Shown piece by piece: positions 8,875 through 17,645 of a DNA stretch of 64,000 nt (its first letter is position 1; every line of letters starts with the position of its first letter). Both the position numbers and the translations under genes were made by a program. This DNA is from Sphingomonadaceae bacterium. GTDB lineage: Bacteria; Pseudomonadota; Alphaproteobacteria; Sphingomonadales; Sphingomonadaceae. The stretch spans positions 159,219 to 223,218 of the forward strand of contig JADZEQ010000002.1 of assembly GCA_020850455.1 (NCBI GenBank), given 5' to 3'. The notes beneath the pieces are model-generated. The model saw only the letters and a list, made by a program, of their open reading frames with translations. It had not been told where the DNA came from and made no database searches.

Positions 8875-10659
8875 ATGTTGCGTCAAATCCGCCCGTGGCA
8901 GAGCGCGACCCTGGTTTGGTTGCTGACGCTCATCATCCTGCTGATCTGGCGCTGGCACGATGTGCTGTCGCTAAGCTCGCTCGACCCCGATGATGCGCTG
9001 CGCATGGTGCAGGTGCGCGATTTGCTGCACGGACAGGCGTGGTGGGACATCAGCCAGCACCGGATCAACCCAACCGGCGGCGGCGGGTTGATGCACTGGT
9101 CGCGCATTGTCGATGCGCCGCTGGCCTTTGGCATCTGGGCCTTGACCCCGATTGCGGGTGCGCATGGCGCGCAAATTCTGGTCTTTGGCCTATGGCCGAT
9201 GTGCATCCTCCTCCCCCTCCTCCTCCTCATGGCACGGGTGGGCATGTTGCTCGACGACCGGCGAATTGCGCACCTTGCCGCCCCGATCATCTGCACCAAT
9301 TTCATGGTGCTCTACCAATTTGTTCCCATCCGCGTCGATCACCACGGCTGGCAGATCATGCTGCAAGCCGCGATGTTGTGCGCCATCCTCAGCCCACGCC
9401 CATGGCACACGCTATGGGGCGGGGTGGCGGGGGCAGTGCTGCTTGCCATTTCGCTCGAAGGATTGCCGGTCATCACGCTTTTTGCGGGGATATTGGCAAT
9501 CGCGTGGGCGTGGCATGGCGACGGGCTGCGCCGCCAACGCCTCTTTGCCTATTTGGCGGCGATCGCCATTTCCGCGCCGATATTGCAATTTGTAACGCGC
9601 GGGCCAGCGGGCATAGTTTCGCGTTGGTGCGATGCGCTGTCGCTGGCATGGATGGTGCCATTGCTCGTCGCCGCCGTGCTGGTGCCGGCATTATATTTTG
9701 TAACGCGCCGCTGGGGTGATGGGCGCATCCAGCGCGGCGCAATTTTGGCCGTTGCGGCGGGCGTGGCGAGCGGTGCCATGCTCTATGTCGCGCCCGAATG
9801 TCGCGCGGGGCCATTTGGTCAGCTAGACCCCCTCGTCCATGATTATTGGTATGCCCATGTGCGCGAAGGCTTGCCGGTGTGGAACTTCATCGACGGCGTC
9901 ATGGCCTTTTCGCTGGTGCCGACCATCCTCGGCCTCGTCGGAAGCCTGCTGGCATGGCGCGCGGCATCGGGGGCGCTGCGCGCGCGCTGGCTGGTCATAT
10001 TGGCCGCCGTGGTGGGGAGCGGCGCTGTATCCATCCTTGTCCTGCGCACGCAAAGCGCGGCGCATGTCATGGCGCTGCCCGGCACCGCATGGTTGCTAAT
10101 CCATGGCTGGCAGCGGGCGCGTGCGCTCCACCATGCAGGGCCGCGCATTGCCGCATCCCTCGCCTGTTTGGCGTTGTTCCCGCCGACTGCATCGGCCCCG
10201 GTGGGCATGTTGATCGATGCGCTGTCACCCAGCGGCGCACATGCCAGTGACCCGATAGCGCGGGCATGCATAACACCGGCCAGCGTTACGGCATTGAACG
10301 CTCTGTCGCCGCAACTGATCTTCACCCCGCTCGACATTGCGCCCGGATTGTTGGAACGCACGCCGCACGCGGTGGTCGCCACGGGCCACCATCGCAATAA
10401 TCATATTATGGCTAAGGTTATTCGGGCCTTCATCAGCCCGGCAGAACAAGCGCAGCCACTTGTACGCGCGAGCGGCGCCAATATGCTGGTTATATGCCCC
10501 AGCGCACAGGAAATCCGCAATTTTGCCGACGCGCCCGGTGGCGATAATCTGACCGACGATTTGCTCGCCGGTCGGACGCCGGACTGGCTCAGCCCCTATC
10601 CGCTGCCCGCTGCATCGCCCTTGCGCGCTTGGTGGGTCAGGCCGCAGCCGGCCCGCTAA
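8875..10659 (+). CDS. Large polytopic membrane protein, GT-C glycosyltransferase-like
   Basis: 594 residues with about ten or more hydrophobic segments. After the first membrane segment there is LDPDDALRMVQVRDLL and then GGLMHWSRIVD. An acidic pair (DPDD) in the first extracytoplasmic loop is the usual metal or catalytic site of GT-C enzymes such as STT3, Pmt and ArnT. The last 150 residues look soluble. I recall sphingomonad homologues being labelled 'AcrB/AcrD/AcrF family', which seems misleading since no RND features are present. Start 8875 is chosen because the longer frame overlaps gtrA heavily. It ends tail to tail with msrB, overlapping 4 bases. A glycosyltransferase role is inference from topology, the acidic loop and the GtrA neighbour. 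Confidence 0.65.
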   Translation: MLRQIRPWQSATLVWLLTLIILLIWRWHDVLSLSSLDPDDALRMVQVRDLLHGQAWWDISQHRINPTGGGGLMHWSRIVDAPLAFGIWALTPIAGAHGAQILVFGLWPMCILLPLLLLMARVGMLLDDRRIAHLAAPIICTNFMVLYQFVPIRVDHHGWQIMLQAAMLCAILSPRPWHTLWGGVAGAVLLAISLEGLPVITLFAGILAIAWAWHGDGLRRQRLFAYLAAIAISAPILQFVTRGPAGIVSRWCDALSLAWMVPLLVAAVLVPALYFVTRRWGDGRIQRGAILAVAAGVASGAMLYVAPECRAGPFGQLDPLVHDYWYAHVREGLPVWNFIDGVMAFSLVPTILGLVGSLLAWRAASGALRARWLVILAAVVGSGAVSILVLRTQSAAHVMALPGTAWLLIHGWQRARALHHAGPRIAASLACLALFPPTASAPVGMLIDALSPSGAHASDPIARACITPASVTALNALSPQLIFTPLDIAPGLLERTPHAVVATGHHRNNHIMAKVIRAFISPAEQAQPLVRASGANMLVICPSAQEIRNFADAPGGDNLTDDLLAGRTPDWLSPYPLPAASPLRAWWVRPQPAR

Positions 10660-11141
10660 CGCGCCGGAACGAAACGCAGCGCCGAACCATTGATGCAATA
10701 ACGCAGGCCCGTGGGCGCTGGCCCATCGTCGAACACATGGCCCAAATGCCCGCCGCAGCGGCTGCAATGCACCTCTGTCCGCGCGAACCCCAGCGCATTG
10801 TCGCTCGACGTGCCAATCGCGCGGGCCAGCGGCCGCCAGAAACTGGGCCAGCCGGTGCCGCTGTCATATTTGGTGGCAGAGGCAAAGGCCGCCTGTCCGC
10901 ACCCGGCGCAGGCAAAATTACCGCTGCGATGTTCGTTGAGCAGCGCGCTCGTGCCCGGCCGTTCGGTCCCTTCCTGGCGCAGCACATAATATTGCATGGG
11001 CGACAGGCGGCGACGCCATTCTGCATCGGTCAGGCGAAAGGGAAAGGCGTTGCGGTTCACCGATGCGCTGCACGCGGTTGTGCCCAACATCATGGCACCA
11101 CCGGCGATCAGCGACGCGGTCAGCATCTGGCGTCTGTTCAT
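10656..11141 (-). CDS. msrB: Peptide-methionine (R)-S-oxide reductase, exported
   Basis: MsrB repairs the R epimer of methionine sulfoxide in proteins. With the start at 11141 it has 161 residues. The N-terminus MNRRQMLTASLIAGG followed by a hydrophobic run is a Tat-like signal, and TTACS near residue 24 is a possible but non-ideal lipobox, so it is probably periplasmic. Zinc ligands are Cys78/Cys81 (FACAGCG) and Cys126/Cys129 (HCSRCGG). The catalytic cysteine is Cys149 in RYCINGSAL. In-frame ATGs at 11147 and 11159 and a longer frame to 11237 are alternatives; none has a good ribosome-binding site. It faces the GT-C-like gene, overlapping its stop. Confidence 0.92.
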   Translation of the reverse strand: MNRRQMLTASLIAGGAMMLGTTACSASVNRNAFPFRLTDAEWRRRLSPMQYYVLRQEGTERPGTSALLNEHRSGNFACAGCGQAAFASATKYDSGTGWPSFWRPLARAIGTSSDNALGFARTEVHCSRCGGHLGHVFDDGPAPTGLRYCINGSALRFVPAR

Positions 11142-11246
11142 GGTCATATCCACATCCATCGGAGGAAAATCCCCATCCGCCAAAAATACGCGGCGATGAT
11201 AGCCGATGGATGCGCCGCCGTCCAACGGCGCGAACACTGCCCCCGA

Positions 11247-12500
11247 TCAATATTGTTCGAGGCGCACCTGCATCGATTTATAGCCATGGACAAAACAGCC
11301 CGGCACAAATTCGGGTTCATGTTCGAGCCGGACGCGCAGGCGGCGCTTGACCAATTCTTCCATCAAGACCGACAATTGCAATTCCGCGACCCGCGCACCA
11401 ACGCAGCGGTGGATGCCATAACCAAAGGCGGTGTGGCGGCGCGCATTTTCGCGGGTAAGGTCGATGGTTTCCCCGTCGGGGAAGACGCTTTCGTCGCGAT
11501 TGGCCGAGACATACCAGAGCGCGACCTTATCCCCCTTGCGGATGTGGTGACCGTCCAGCACATAATCGTCGACCGCGGTGCGCCGCATATGGGCGAGCGG
11601 GGTTTGCCAGCGGACGATTTCCTGCACCGCATTGGGAATGATGCTGGTGTCTGCTTCCAATTGCGCGCGCGCGGCAGGCTGTTTTTCCATGCCATAGACA
11701 AAGCCCGACATGGTGTTGCGCGTCGTATCATTGCCCCCGACGATGAGGAGGATCATCTGCCCCATGAATTCGCCATCCTCCATCTCCCCCAAGGCTTCGG
11801 AGTTGAGCATGACGGAGGTTAAGTCATTGGCGCGCGGCATATTTTTCTTGCGTTCCCACAAGGCATGAAAGGCTGAACCCATTTCATAGGCGGTTTCGAG
11901 CCGCGCCTTGCGCTTATCCTCATCCTTGAAGCTTTCGACATCGGCCAACACGTCCGACCAATAGGCAAGCTTGCGCCGTTCTTCGTAAGGAAAATCAAAT
12001 AAATTGGCGAGCATCTGGCTGGTCAGTTCGATCGAAACCTTGTCCACCCAGTCAAAGCTTTGCCCGATCGGCAGTTCATCGAATAATTTGGTCGTTCGCG
12101 CCACCGCTTCGGCGCGCATTGCGGCAACCGGCGACGGGCCGAGTGAGGGGGCAACCGTCTTGCGCTTGGCGGTATGATCGGGCGGGTCCATCGCGATGAA
12201 CATCGGCATCGGCACTTCATAGCTTTGCAGATTGCCAATCCCCTCACCCGCCACGGTAATCCCGCCGAGTTCACCGGAGGAGGAGAAGATTTCGGGCTTG
12301 CTTTCAATTTCGATGATTGGCGCGTGGGTGGTGATCGCCCAATAGGGACCGAAATGGCTGTCGGCATAATGGTGGATACCGCCCGCCGCGCGCAGCGCGG
12401 CAAAGGGCGCGTGCCAGCGATTTTCCGACCAGACTTCGGGCAGGGTCACATCCTCAAAATGCGTGACATTGCTGCTCACTTCGCTTGCCAGCGTGGCCAT
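11247..12500 (-). CDS. Cytochrome P450, CYP153-like
   Basis: 417 residues, a soluble bacterial class I P450. Visible motifs are the I-helix oxygen-activation segment GGNDTT (255-260), the K-helix ExxR EIVR (294-297), and the heme loop FGYGIHRCVG with axial ligand Cys366. The segments VPMPMFIAMDPPDHT and LIVGGNDTTRNTMSG look like CYP153, a family of terminal hydroxylases for alkanes and fatty acids. That subfamily assignment is from memory of the motifs. The start at 12500 follows GGAGGATGATT. No ferredoxin or ferredoxin reductase is adjacent, though a putidaredoxin-like ferredoxin is encoded at 48780-49097. A TTGACA-N4-TGTCAA palindrome lies about 80 bases upstream. Confidence 0.88.
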   Translation of the reverse strand: MATLASEVSSNVTHFEDVTLPEVWSENRWHAPFAALRAAGGIHHYADSHFGPYWAITTHAPIIEIESKPEIFSSSGELGGITVAGEGIGNLQSYEVPMPMFIAMDPPDHTAKRKTVAPSLGPSPVAAMRAEAVARTTKLFDELPIGQSFDWVDKVSIELTSQMLANLFDFPYEERRKLAYWSDVLADVESFKDEDKRKARLETAYEMGSAFHALWERKKNMPRANDLTSVMLNSEALGEMEDGEFMGQMILLIVGGNDTTRNTMSGFVYGMEKQPAARAQLEADTSIIPNAVQEIVRWQTPLAHMRRTAVDDYVLDGHHIRKGDKVALWYVSANRDESVFPDGETIDLTRENARRHTAFGYGIHRCVGARVAELQLSVLMEELVKRRLRVRLEHEPEFVPGCFVHGYKSMQVRLEQY

Positions 12501-12581
12501 AATCATCCTCCATCCCATCGGCGGCGCACATACCCCACCGACCGGGGCATGCCGCTTCTCTCGACTCGCACCATGCCATTA

Positions 12582-12597
12582 TTGACATGGCTGTCAA
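12582..12597 (-). promoter_or_regulatory. Perfect palindrome TTGACA-N4-TGTCAA upstream of the P450 gene
   Basis: TTGACATGGCTGTCAA is a perfect 6-bp inverted repeat with a 4-bp spacer, the geometry of many TetR-family operators. It lies 82-97 bases before the P450 start, and on that strand one arm also reads as a consensus -35 (TTGACA). No convincing -10 is placed 17 bases further. The regulator, if any, is not encoded next to it. Confidence 0.45.
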
Positions 12598-12616
12598 CTA
12601 TTTGGAGGATATGATT

Positions 12617-13870
12617 TTAGCTTTGGGTGCGTCGCCACGGCCAGCGCAGGCTGCCACCACCCGATTTCAACACACCGATACGAAAGAATTTTTCCGAAAC
12701 CCGGATGGTCAGCAACACCCAAAGCGCCTGCCAGCCGAGTGCCAGTATATGCGGCCAAATCGCCGCATCATTGGCCGCGCGCGCCGCCATGGCGAAGGGG
12801 GATGACCAGGGCAGAATCTCTGCAACCATGGCCAGCTTGGACCCGGGCAGATTGGCCGCCGCGCTGGAGAGGGAGAACATGCCGACCTGAAATAAGGTGA
12901 TGGGGAGCGACAGCATCTGAATCTCCCGCACCGTCGATGCCTGCGCGCCGACACCCAGAAACACCGCGCCGAGCAGCAAAAAAGCGGCGATGAAATAAGC
13001 GAGAACCAGCATCAGGAATATTGGCCAGCCAACCGCCGGACCGGTCGCCAGTTCGGCCAATGCCGCGCCGCCGCCCCCGCCGCCCCCTGCGCCGCCCCCG
13101 ACACCACCAACGCCCCCGGCGCTGAGCGCCAATGACCCCAGCGTCAGCAGGCTCAGCCAAAATGCGATAAACAGCAGCGCAACCGCCAACATGCCGAATA
13201 ATTTGCCCAGAAAAATGCTGCGCAAAGGGGCGGCGGCGGCCAAAATCTCTATGACCTTATTGCCCTTTTCTTCCGCCAACATGCCGACGGTTTGCCCGCC
13301 GAGCAGCAAAGTGAGCAGAAACAGGCCAAATACCGCGCCATAACCGATGGCCGATTTGCCCGCGCGGCTGCCGCCCCGCGCGCCGCTCAACGGGGCAATC
13401 GTCGGGTGGCTGACCGGCGCGCGCCCCGCACTGGCCAAACCTTCGCGGGCCACAGTCTCCGCCAATGCAGCGAGATATCGCCCCGAACCGGGCTGGCGTT
13501 CGCTGATTTGGGGGGTGGAGGCGCTGCCGACCATGATCGCGCGAACATTGGCATCCCCGGCGTATCGGGCAAAATCATCGGGCGCGGGCGTGCCCGACTG
13601 GCCGACGATGGAAAGGGTCGGCACACGCGCAATCGCGCGCAACCGGGCATCGGCCGCGCGAAAAGCCGCAACCTCCGTTTCGGGCACCATCGCCACCAAT
13701 TTTTCGCTGGCATCGGCATTGGCCGCCATGATCGACGCGCTACCCCCGCCGACCAGCCCCAATGCCACCATGAACAAGGGGGCGAGCAGGAAAAGGAGGA
13801 ATGTCGGCGTGAAAACAATGGCGACAAAGTCGCGCCGCGCCACCACCCACAGCGCCCGCCAGCCGCTCAT
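12617..13870 (-). CDS. ABC transporter permease, NatB-like
   Basis: 417 residues with an ABC-2 / NatB layout: one membrane helix near the N-terminus (about 20-45), a large extracytoplasmic domain of about 130 residues, then five or six helices in the C-terminal half starting at SAIGYGAVFGLFLLTLL. NatB-type permeases pair with NatA ATPases to export sodium or other small solutes; the substrate here cannot be read. Between two helices there is a striking Gly-rich loop (13066-13110) with a run of seven glycines. Its start overlaps the ATPase gene by 4 bases, so the two are coupled. The C-terminus is basic. Confidence 0.85.
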   Translation of the reverse strand: MSGWRALWVVARRDFVAIVFTPTFLLFLLAPLFMVALGLVGGGSASIMAANADASEKLVAMVPETEVAAFRAADARLRAIARVPTLSIVGQSGTPAPDDFARYAGDANVRAIMVGSASTPQISERQPGSGRYLAALAETVAREGLASAGRAPVSHPTIAPLSGARGGSRAGKSAIGYGAVFGLFLLTLLLGGQTVGMLAEEKGNKVIEILAAAAPLRSIFLGKLFGMLAVALLFIAFWLSLLTLGSLALSAGGVGGVGGGAGGGGGGGAALAELATGPAVGWPIFLMLVLAYFIAAFLLLGAVFLGVGAQASTVREIQMLSLPITLFQVGMFSLSSAAANLPGSKLAMVAEILPWSSPFAMAARAANDAAIWPHILALGWQALWVLLTIRVSEKFFRIGVLKSGGGSLRWPWRRTQS

Positions 13871-14799
13871 TCGACTTCCTCCACCGTGCGGCCATCCCCC
13901 ATCGAACCGACGATATGGACAAAGGCATCGTGCAAGGATGGACGGTCGATGGCCAATCCCTCCACCCCGAAATGGCCAGCAACCAGCGCGGCAAGCAGGG
14001 GTTCGACCCCATTATCGGCAAGCGCAAAACGCCATTCGCCGCCATGTTCCGCCGCATCGGCGGGCAAGATCGCGGCAAGATCTGCCGCCGCGCCGTTGCG
14101 CGGGCGGTACCGGACGCGCAGGGGCAATTTGGCGCGCGCATCGGCAACGCTGCCCATGAACTGCCGCTCCCCGCCTGCAATAATCGCAATTTCATCGCAT
14201 AATCGTTCGGCATGGCCCATGACATGGGTCGAAAGGATGATGGTCGCGCCCGCTGCGCGCTGCGCCAAAATCAATTCTTCCAGCCGTTGCTGGTTGACCG
14301 GGTCGAGCCCCGAAAATGGTTCGTCGAGAAAGATAAGTTCCGGGTCGTGCACCAGCGCGCCGACCAATTGCACCAATTGCGCCATCCCCTTGGACAGGCG
14401 GCGGATTTTCTGCCCCGCTGCATCGGCTAGTCCGACGAGCGGCAATCGTTCATCGGCGCGCCGCCGCCCCTCCGCCCAGGGGAGGCCGCGCAGCGCCCCC
14501 ATGAAGGCGATGGCATCGCGCGCGCGCATGCCGGGGTAAAGCCCGCGTTCTTCGGGCAAATAACCGATGCGTGCGGTTACCCGGCGCGTATCCGCCTGCC
14601 CCAACAGGCGGCGTTCCCCCTTGTCCGGTTCGATAATGCCCAGCAGCATGCGCAAGGTCGTGGTTTTGCCCGCACCATTGGGGCCGAGCAGCCCGAAAAT
14701 CTGCCCCTTGGTAACGCGCAACGACACGTCGCGCACCGCCTGATAGCTGCCGAAAACCTTGTGCAGCCCTTGGGCTTCGAGGACAATTTCCGGGGTCAA
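13867..14799 (-). CDS. ABC transporter ATP-binding protein, NatA-like
   Basis: 310 residues. The nucleotide-binding domain has Walker A GPNGAGKT (39-46), signature LSKGM (135-139, a variant of LSGGQ), Walker B LIFLDE (155-160) and a switch His in ILSTHVM. A C-terminal extension of about 90 residues after the NBD is common in NatA/DrrA-type ATPases. It is the first gene of a two-gene operon with the permease, which it overlaps by 4 bases. It begins 5 bases downstream of the prs stop, so it may be co-transcribed with prs. Confidence 0.92.
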   Translation of the reverse strand: MTPEIVLEAQGLHKVFGSYQAVRDVSLRVTKGQIFGLLGPNGAGKTTTLRMLLGIIEPDKGERRLLGQADTRRVTARIGYLPEERGLYPGMRARDAIAFMGALRGLPWAEGRRRADERLPLVGLADAAGQKIRRLSKGMAQLVQLVGALVHDPELIFLDEPFSGLDPVNQQRLEELILAQRAAGATIILSTHVMGHAERLCDEIAIIAGGERQFMGSVADARAKLPLRVRYRPRNGAAADLAAILPADAAEHGGEWRFALADNGVEPLLAALVAGHFGVEGLAIDRPSLHDAFVHIVGSMGDGRTVEEVE

Positions 14800-14804
14800 A
14801 AGCG

Positions 14805-15740
14805 TCAGTCAAACAGGCTCGACACCGATGTTTCATCGGCAATACGGCGAATGGCTTCACCCAGCAAAGGCGCGACCGGCAAATAGCGGATTTTGTCGCA
14901 AAACTCCGCCGCAGCCGACGCTTCGATCGTGTCGGTGATGACCATCTTGCGCAGGGAGGAGTGGGTGATGCGTTCGACCGCCTGCCCCGACAATACGCCA
15001 TGGCTGATGTATGCGACAACGTCGGACGCGCCCGCCGCCTTTAACGCGTCGGCGGCGTTGCACAAAGTGCCCGCGCTGTCGGCGATGTCGTCAATCAGGA
15101 TGCAGAAACGGTCTTTGACGTCGCCAATGATGTTCATCACCTCCGACACGCCGGCGCGTTCGCGGCGCTTGTCCACGATGGCGAGCGGCGCATCATCAAG
15201 CCGCTTTGCCAATGCCCGCGCGCGCACCACCCCGCCGACGTCTGGCGATACGACGGTTACATTTTTTTCGGCATGGCGCGCCATGATATCGGCGCTCATC
15301 ACCGGGGCTGCGTAAAGATTGTCGGTTGGAATATCGAAAAAGCCCTGAATCTGCCCGGCGTGCAGATCAATCGTCAGCACCCGGTCAGCACCTGCGGTGG
15401 TGATCAGATTGGCGACCAATTTTGCCGAAATCGGGGTGCGCGGGCCGGGCTTGCGGTCCTGCCGCGCATAGCCAAAATAGGGCATGACCGCCGTGATACG
15501 CGCCGCCGACGCGCGGCGCAGCGCGTCGATCATGATTAGCAATTCCATCAGATTATCATTGGCCGGATGGCTGGTCGATTGGATGACGAAGACATCTTCG
15601 CCGCGCACATTTTCGTTCACTTCCACGAAAATTTCATCATCGGCAAAGCGCCGGACGCTCGCCTCGGTCAGCGGCACGGAAAGATATTGGGCGACCGCCT
15701 GCGCCAAGGGCAGATTGCTGTTGCCTGCGATAATTTTCAT
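14805..15740 (-). CDS. prs: Ribose-phosphate pyrophosphokinase (PRPP synthetase)
   Basis: 311 residues, class I Prs. It makes PRPP from ribose 5-phosphate and ATP, feeding purine, pyrimidine, NAD, His and Trp synthesis. Visible are [13 protein letters not shown] at the start, the ATP-site segment FGYARQDRK, and the divalent-cation / ribose-phosphate signature [14 protein letters not shown] followed by DNL. The PRPP loop is DDIADSAGT. It is encoded divergently from nadE, whose product's pathway consumes PRPP, across a 240-base gap. The ABC exporter genes follow closely on the same strand. Confidence 0.97.
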   Translation of the reverse strand: MKIIAGNSNLPLAQAVAQYLSVPLTEASVRRFADDEIFVEVNENVRGEDVFVIQSTSHPANDNLMELLIMIDALRRASAARITAVMPYFGYARQDRKPGPRTPISAKLVANLITTAGADRVLTIDLHAGQIQGFFDIPTDNLYAAPVMSADIMARHAEKNVTVVSPDVGGVVRARALAKRLDDAPLAIVDKRRERAGVSEVMNIIGDVKDRFCILIDDIADSAGTLCNAADALKAAGASDVVAYISHGVLSGQAVERITHSSLRKMVITDTIEASAAAEFCDKIRYLPVAPLLGEAIRRIADETSVSSLFD

Positions 15741-15980
15741 GGGTGCGCCCGCTTACGATTCTGAAGGTGGAATTGCGCCTTTAGCTTTGCATGTGGTCAA
15801 GGAAAAGGGGGCGCAGCATCACAATATTGCCGGGCACCGGCGCGGCGTGCACTGGCTCTGTCGGGCGATGCTGTTCGGCGGTGGTTTCGCGCCGCTACCC
15901 GTCCGTCTGTCAACCATTTGATTTTCGGCTGATACAAGCTGACCGTTGCATCGCTGGCGCGCTGCCCCTAACCCGCCTGC

Positions 15981-17645
15981 ATGCAAAACAGCCTCCACAT
16001 CGTCATGGCACAGACCAGCCAGCGCGTCGGCGACCTTGCCGCCAATATGGCAATGATGCGCGCGGTGCGTGCGCGGCACAGGGATGCCGACCTCATCCTC
16101 TTTCCCGAACTGCAGTTGATCGGTTATCCGCCAGAGGATCTGGTGCTGAAACCCGCGCTGAGCGAACGGGCGGCCAAAATGCTGGACGAACTGGCAGCGG
16201 ACACTGCGGATGGCGGCCCGGCGATGCTGGTTGGCAGCGTCGAACGCGATGCGGATGGGCTGCTTTATAACATCATCGCGCTGCTCGATGGCGGGCGGGT
16301 GGTGGCGCGGCGGCGCAAGCATGACCTGCCCAATTATGGCACGTTCGATGAAAAACGCGTCTTTGCCGCCGGGCCCTTGCCCGATCCGGTTCTTTGGCGC
16401 GGGGTCAAATTGGGCCTGCCGATTTGTGAGGATGGCTGGTTGCCCGATGTCTGCCGCCATCTGGCTGATGCGGGGGCGGAATTGCTGATCAGCGTCAACG
16501 GCAGCCCCTATGAAATTGACAAGGATGACCGCCGCCTCACCCAGGTTTTTGCCAGCCGTGTCGCCGAAACCGGCCTGCCGCTGATTTTCCTCAACCGCAT
16601 CGGCGGGCAGGATGAACTGGTGTTTGATGGCTGTTCGTTCGTCTTGAACGCCGATGGGTCAACCGCGCATCGCTTGCCCGATTGGCAGGAGGTGGAGGTG
16701 GCGACCCATTGGTCGCGCGGGGCGGATTGCCGCTGGCATTGTGCACCGGGGGCGCTGGCGACGTGGGATGCGCACCCTGCCGATCTTTATGCCGCGATGG
16801 TCGTGGCACTGCGCGATTATGTCGATACCAATGGTTTTCCCGGCGTCGTTTTGGGCATGTCGGGCGGCATCGACAGCGCCATCTGCGCCGCCATCGCCGC
16901 CGATGCGCTGGGGCCGGACCGTGTCTGGTGCGTCATGCTGCCCAGCCGCTTTACCAGCGAAGCCAGCCTGTCCGACGCTGCCGCCGCGGCACAGATGATC
17001 GGCGCGCGGCATGACATCATCCCCATCGTCCCGGCAGTCGAAGCCTTTGACCAGATGCTGGCGGGCAGCTTTGCCGACCGCGATGTCGATATTACCGAGG
17101 AAAATGTCCAGTCGCGCATTCGCGGCGTCACCTTGATGGCGCTGTCGAACAAATTTGGCCATATGTTGCTGACCACGGGAAATAAGAGTGAGATGAGCGT
17201 TGGCTATGCCACCATTTATGGCGACATGGCGGGCGGATATAATCCGTTAAAGGACGCCTATAAGACGAGCGTTTTTGCGCTTGCCCGCTGGCGGAACGAA
17301 AATCTGCCGCGCCTCAGCAAAAATCCGGTCATGCCGGTGATGCCCGACGCCATCATTACCAAGCCGCCGAGCGCCGAATTACGCCCCGACCAAAAGGATG
17401 AGGACAGCCTGCCCTCCTATGCCGAGCTCGACCTGATGCTCCATGGCTTTATTGAAGAAGATCTGGGGGTCGATGCGATTGTCGAGCGCCATGGCTTTGA
17501 CCGCGACGTGGTGGCACGCATCGAACGGCTGATTGCGATTGCCGAATATAAGCGCCGCCAAGCCCCGCCGGGGGTTAAATTATCGCGCCGTAATTTTGGT
17601 CGCGACCGGCGATACCCGATTACCCATGGGTTTCGTACCGCCTGA
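15981..17645 (+). CDS. nadE: Glutamine-dependent NAD+ synthetase
   Basis: 554 residues with two domains. The N-terminal nitrilase-type glutaminase has the triad Glu43 (LFPELQ), Lys113 (RRRKHDLPNYG) and Cys149 (GLPICEDGW). The C-terminal synthetase has the ATP-pyrophosphatase P-loop GMSGGIDSA at about 290-298. It amidates deamido-NAD+ to NAD+ using glutamine nitrogen. Start 15981 gives the usual N-terminus (hydrophobic strand then AQTSQRVGD), although no clear ribosome-binding site precedes it; 16005 is an alternative. Its last 66 bases overlap the 3' end of the GGDEF gene on the opposite strand. Confidence 0.95.
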   Translation: MQNSLHIVMAQTSQRVGDLAANMAMMRAVRARHRDADLILFPELQLIGYPPEDLVLKPALSERAAKMLDELAADTADGGPAMLVGSVERDADGLLYNIIALLDGGRVVARRRKHDLPNYGTFDEKRVFAAGPLPDPVLWRGVKLGLPICEDGWLPDVCRHLADAGAELLISVNGSPYEIDKDDRRLTQVFASRVAETGLPLIFLNRIGGQDELVFDGCSFVLNADGSTAHRLPDWQEVEVATHWSRGADCRWHCAPGALATWDAHPADLYAAMVVALRDYVDTNGFPGVVLGMSGGIDSAICAAIAADALGPDRVWCVMLPSRFTSEASLSDAAAAAQMIGARHDIIPIVPAVEAFDQMLAGSFADRDVDITEENVQSRIRGVTLMALSNKFGHMLLTTGNKSEMSVGYATIYGDMAGGYNPLKDAYKTSVFALARWRNENLPRLSKNPVMPVMPDAIITKPPSAELRPDQKDEDSLPSYAELDLMLHGFIEEDLGVDAIVERHGFDRDVVARIERLIAIAEYKRRQAPPGVKLSRRNFGRDRRYPITHGFRTA

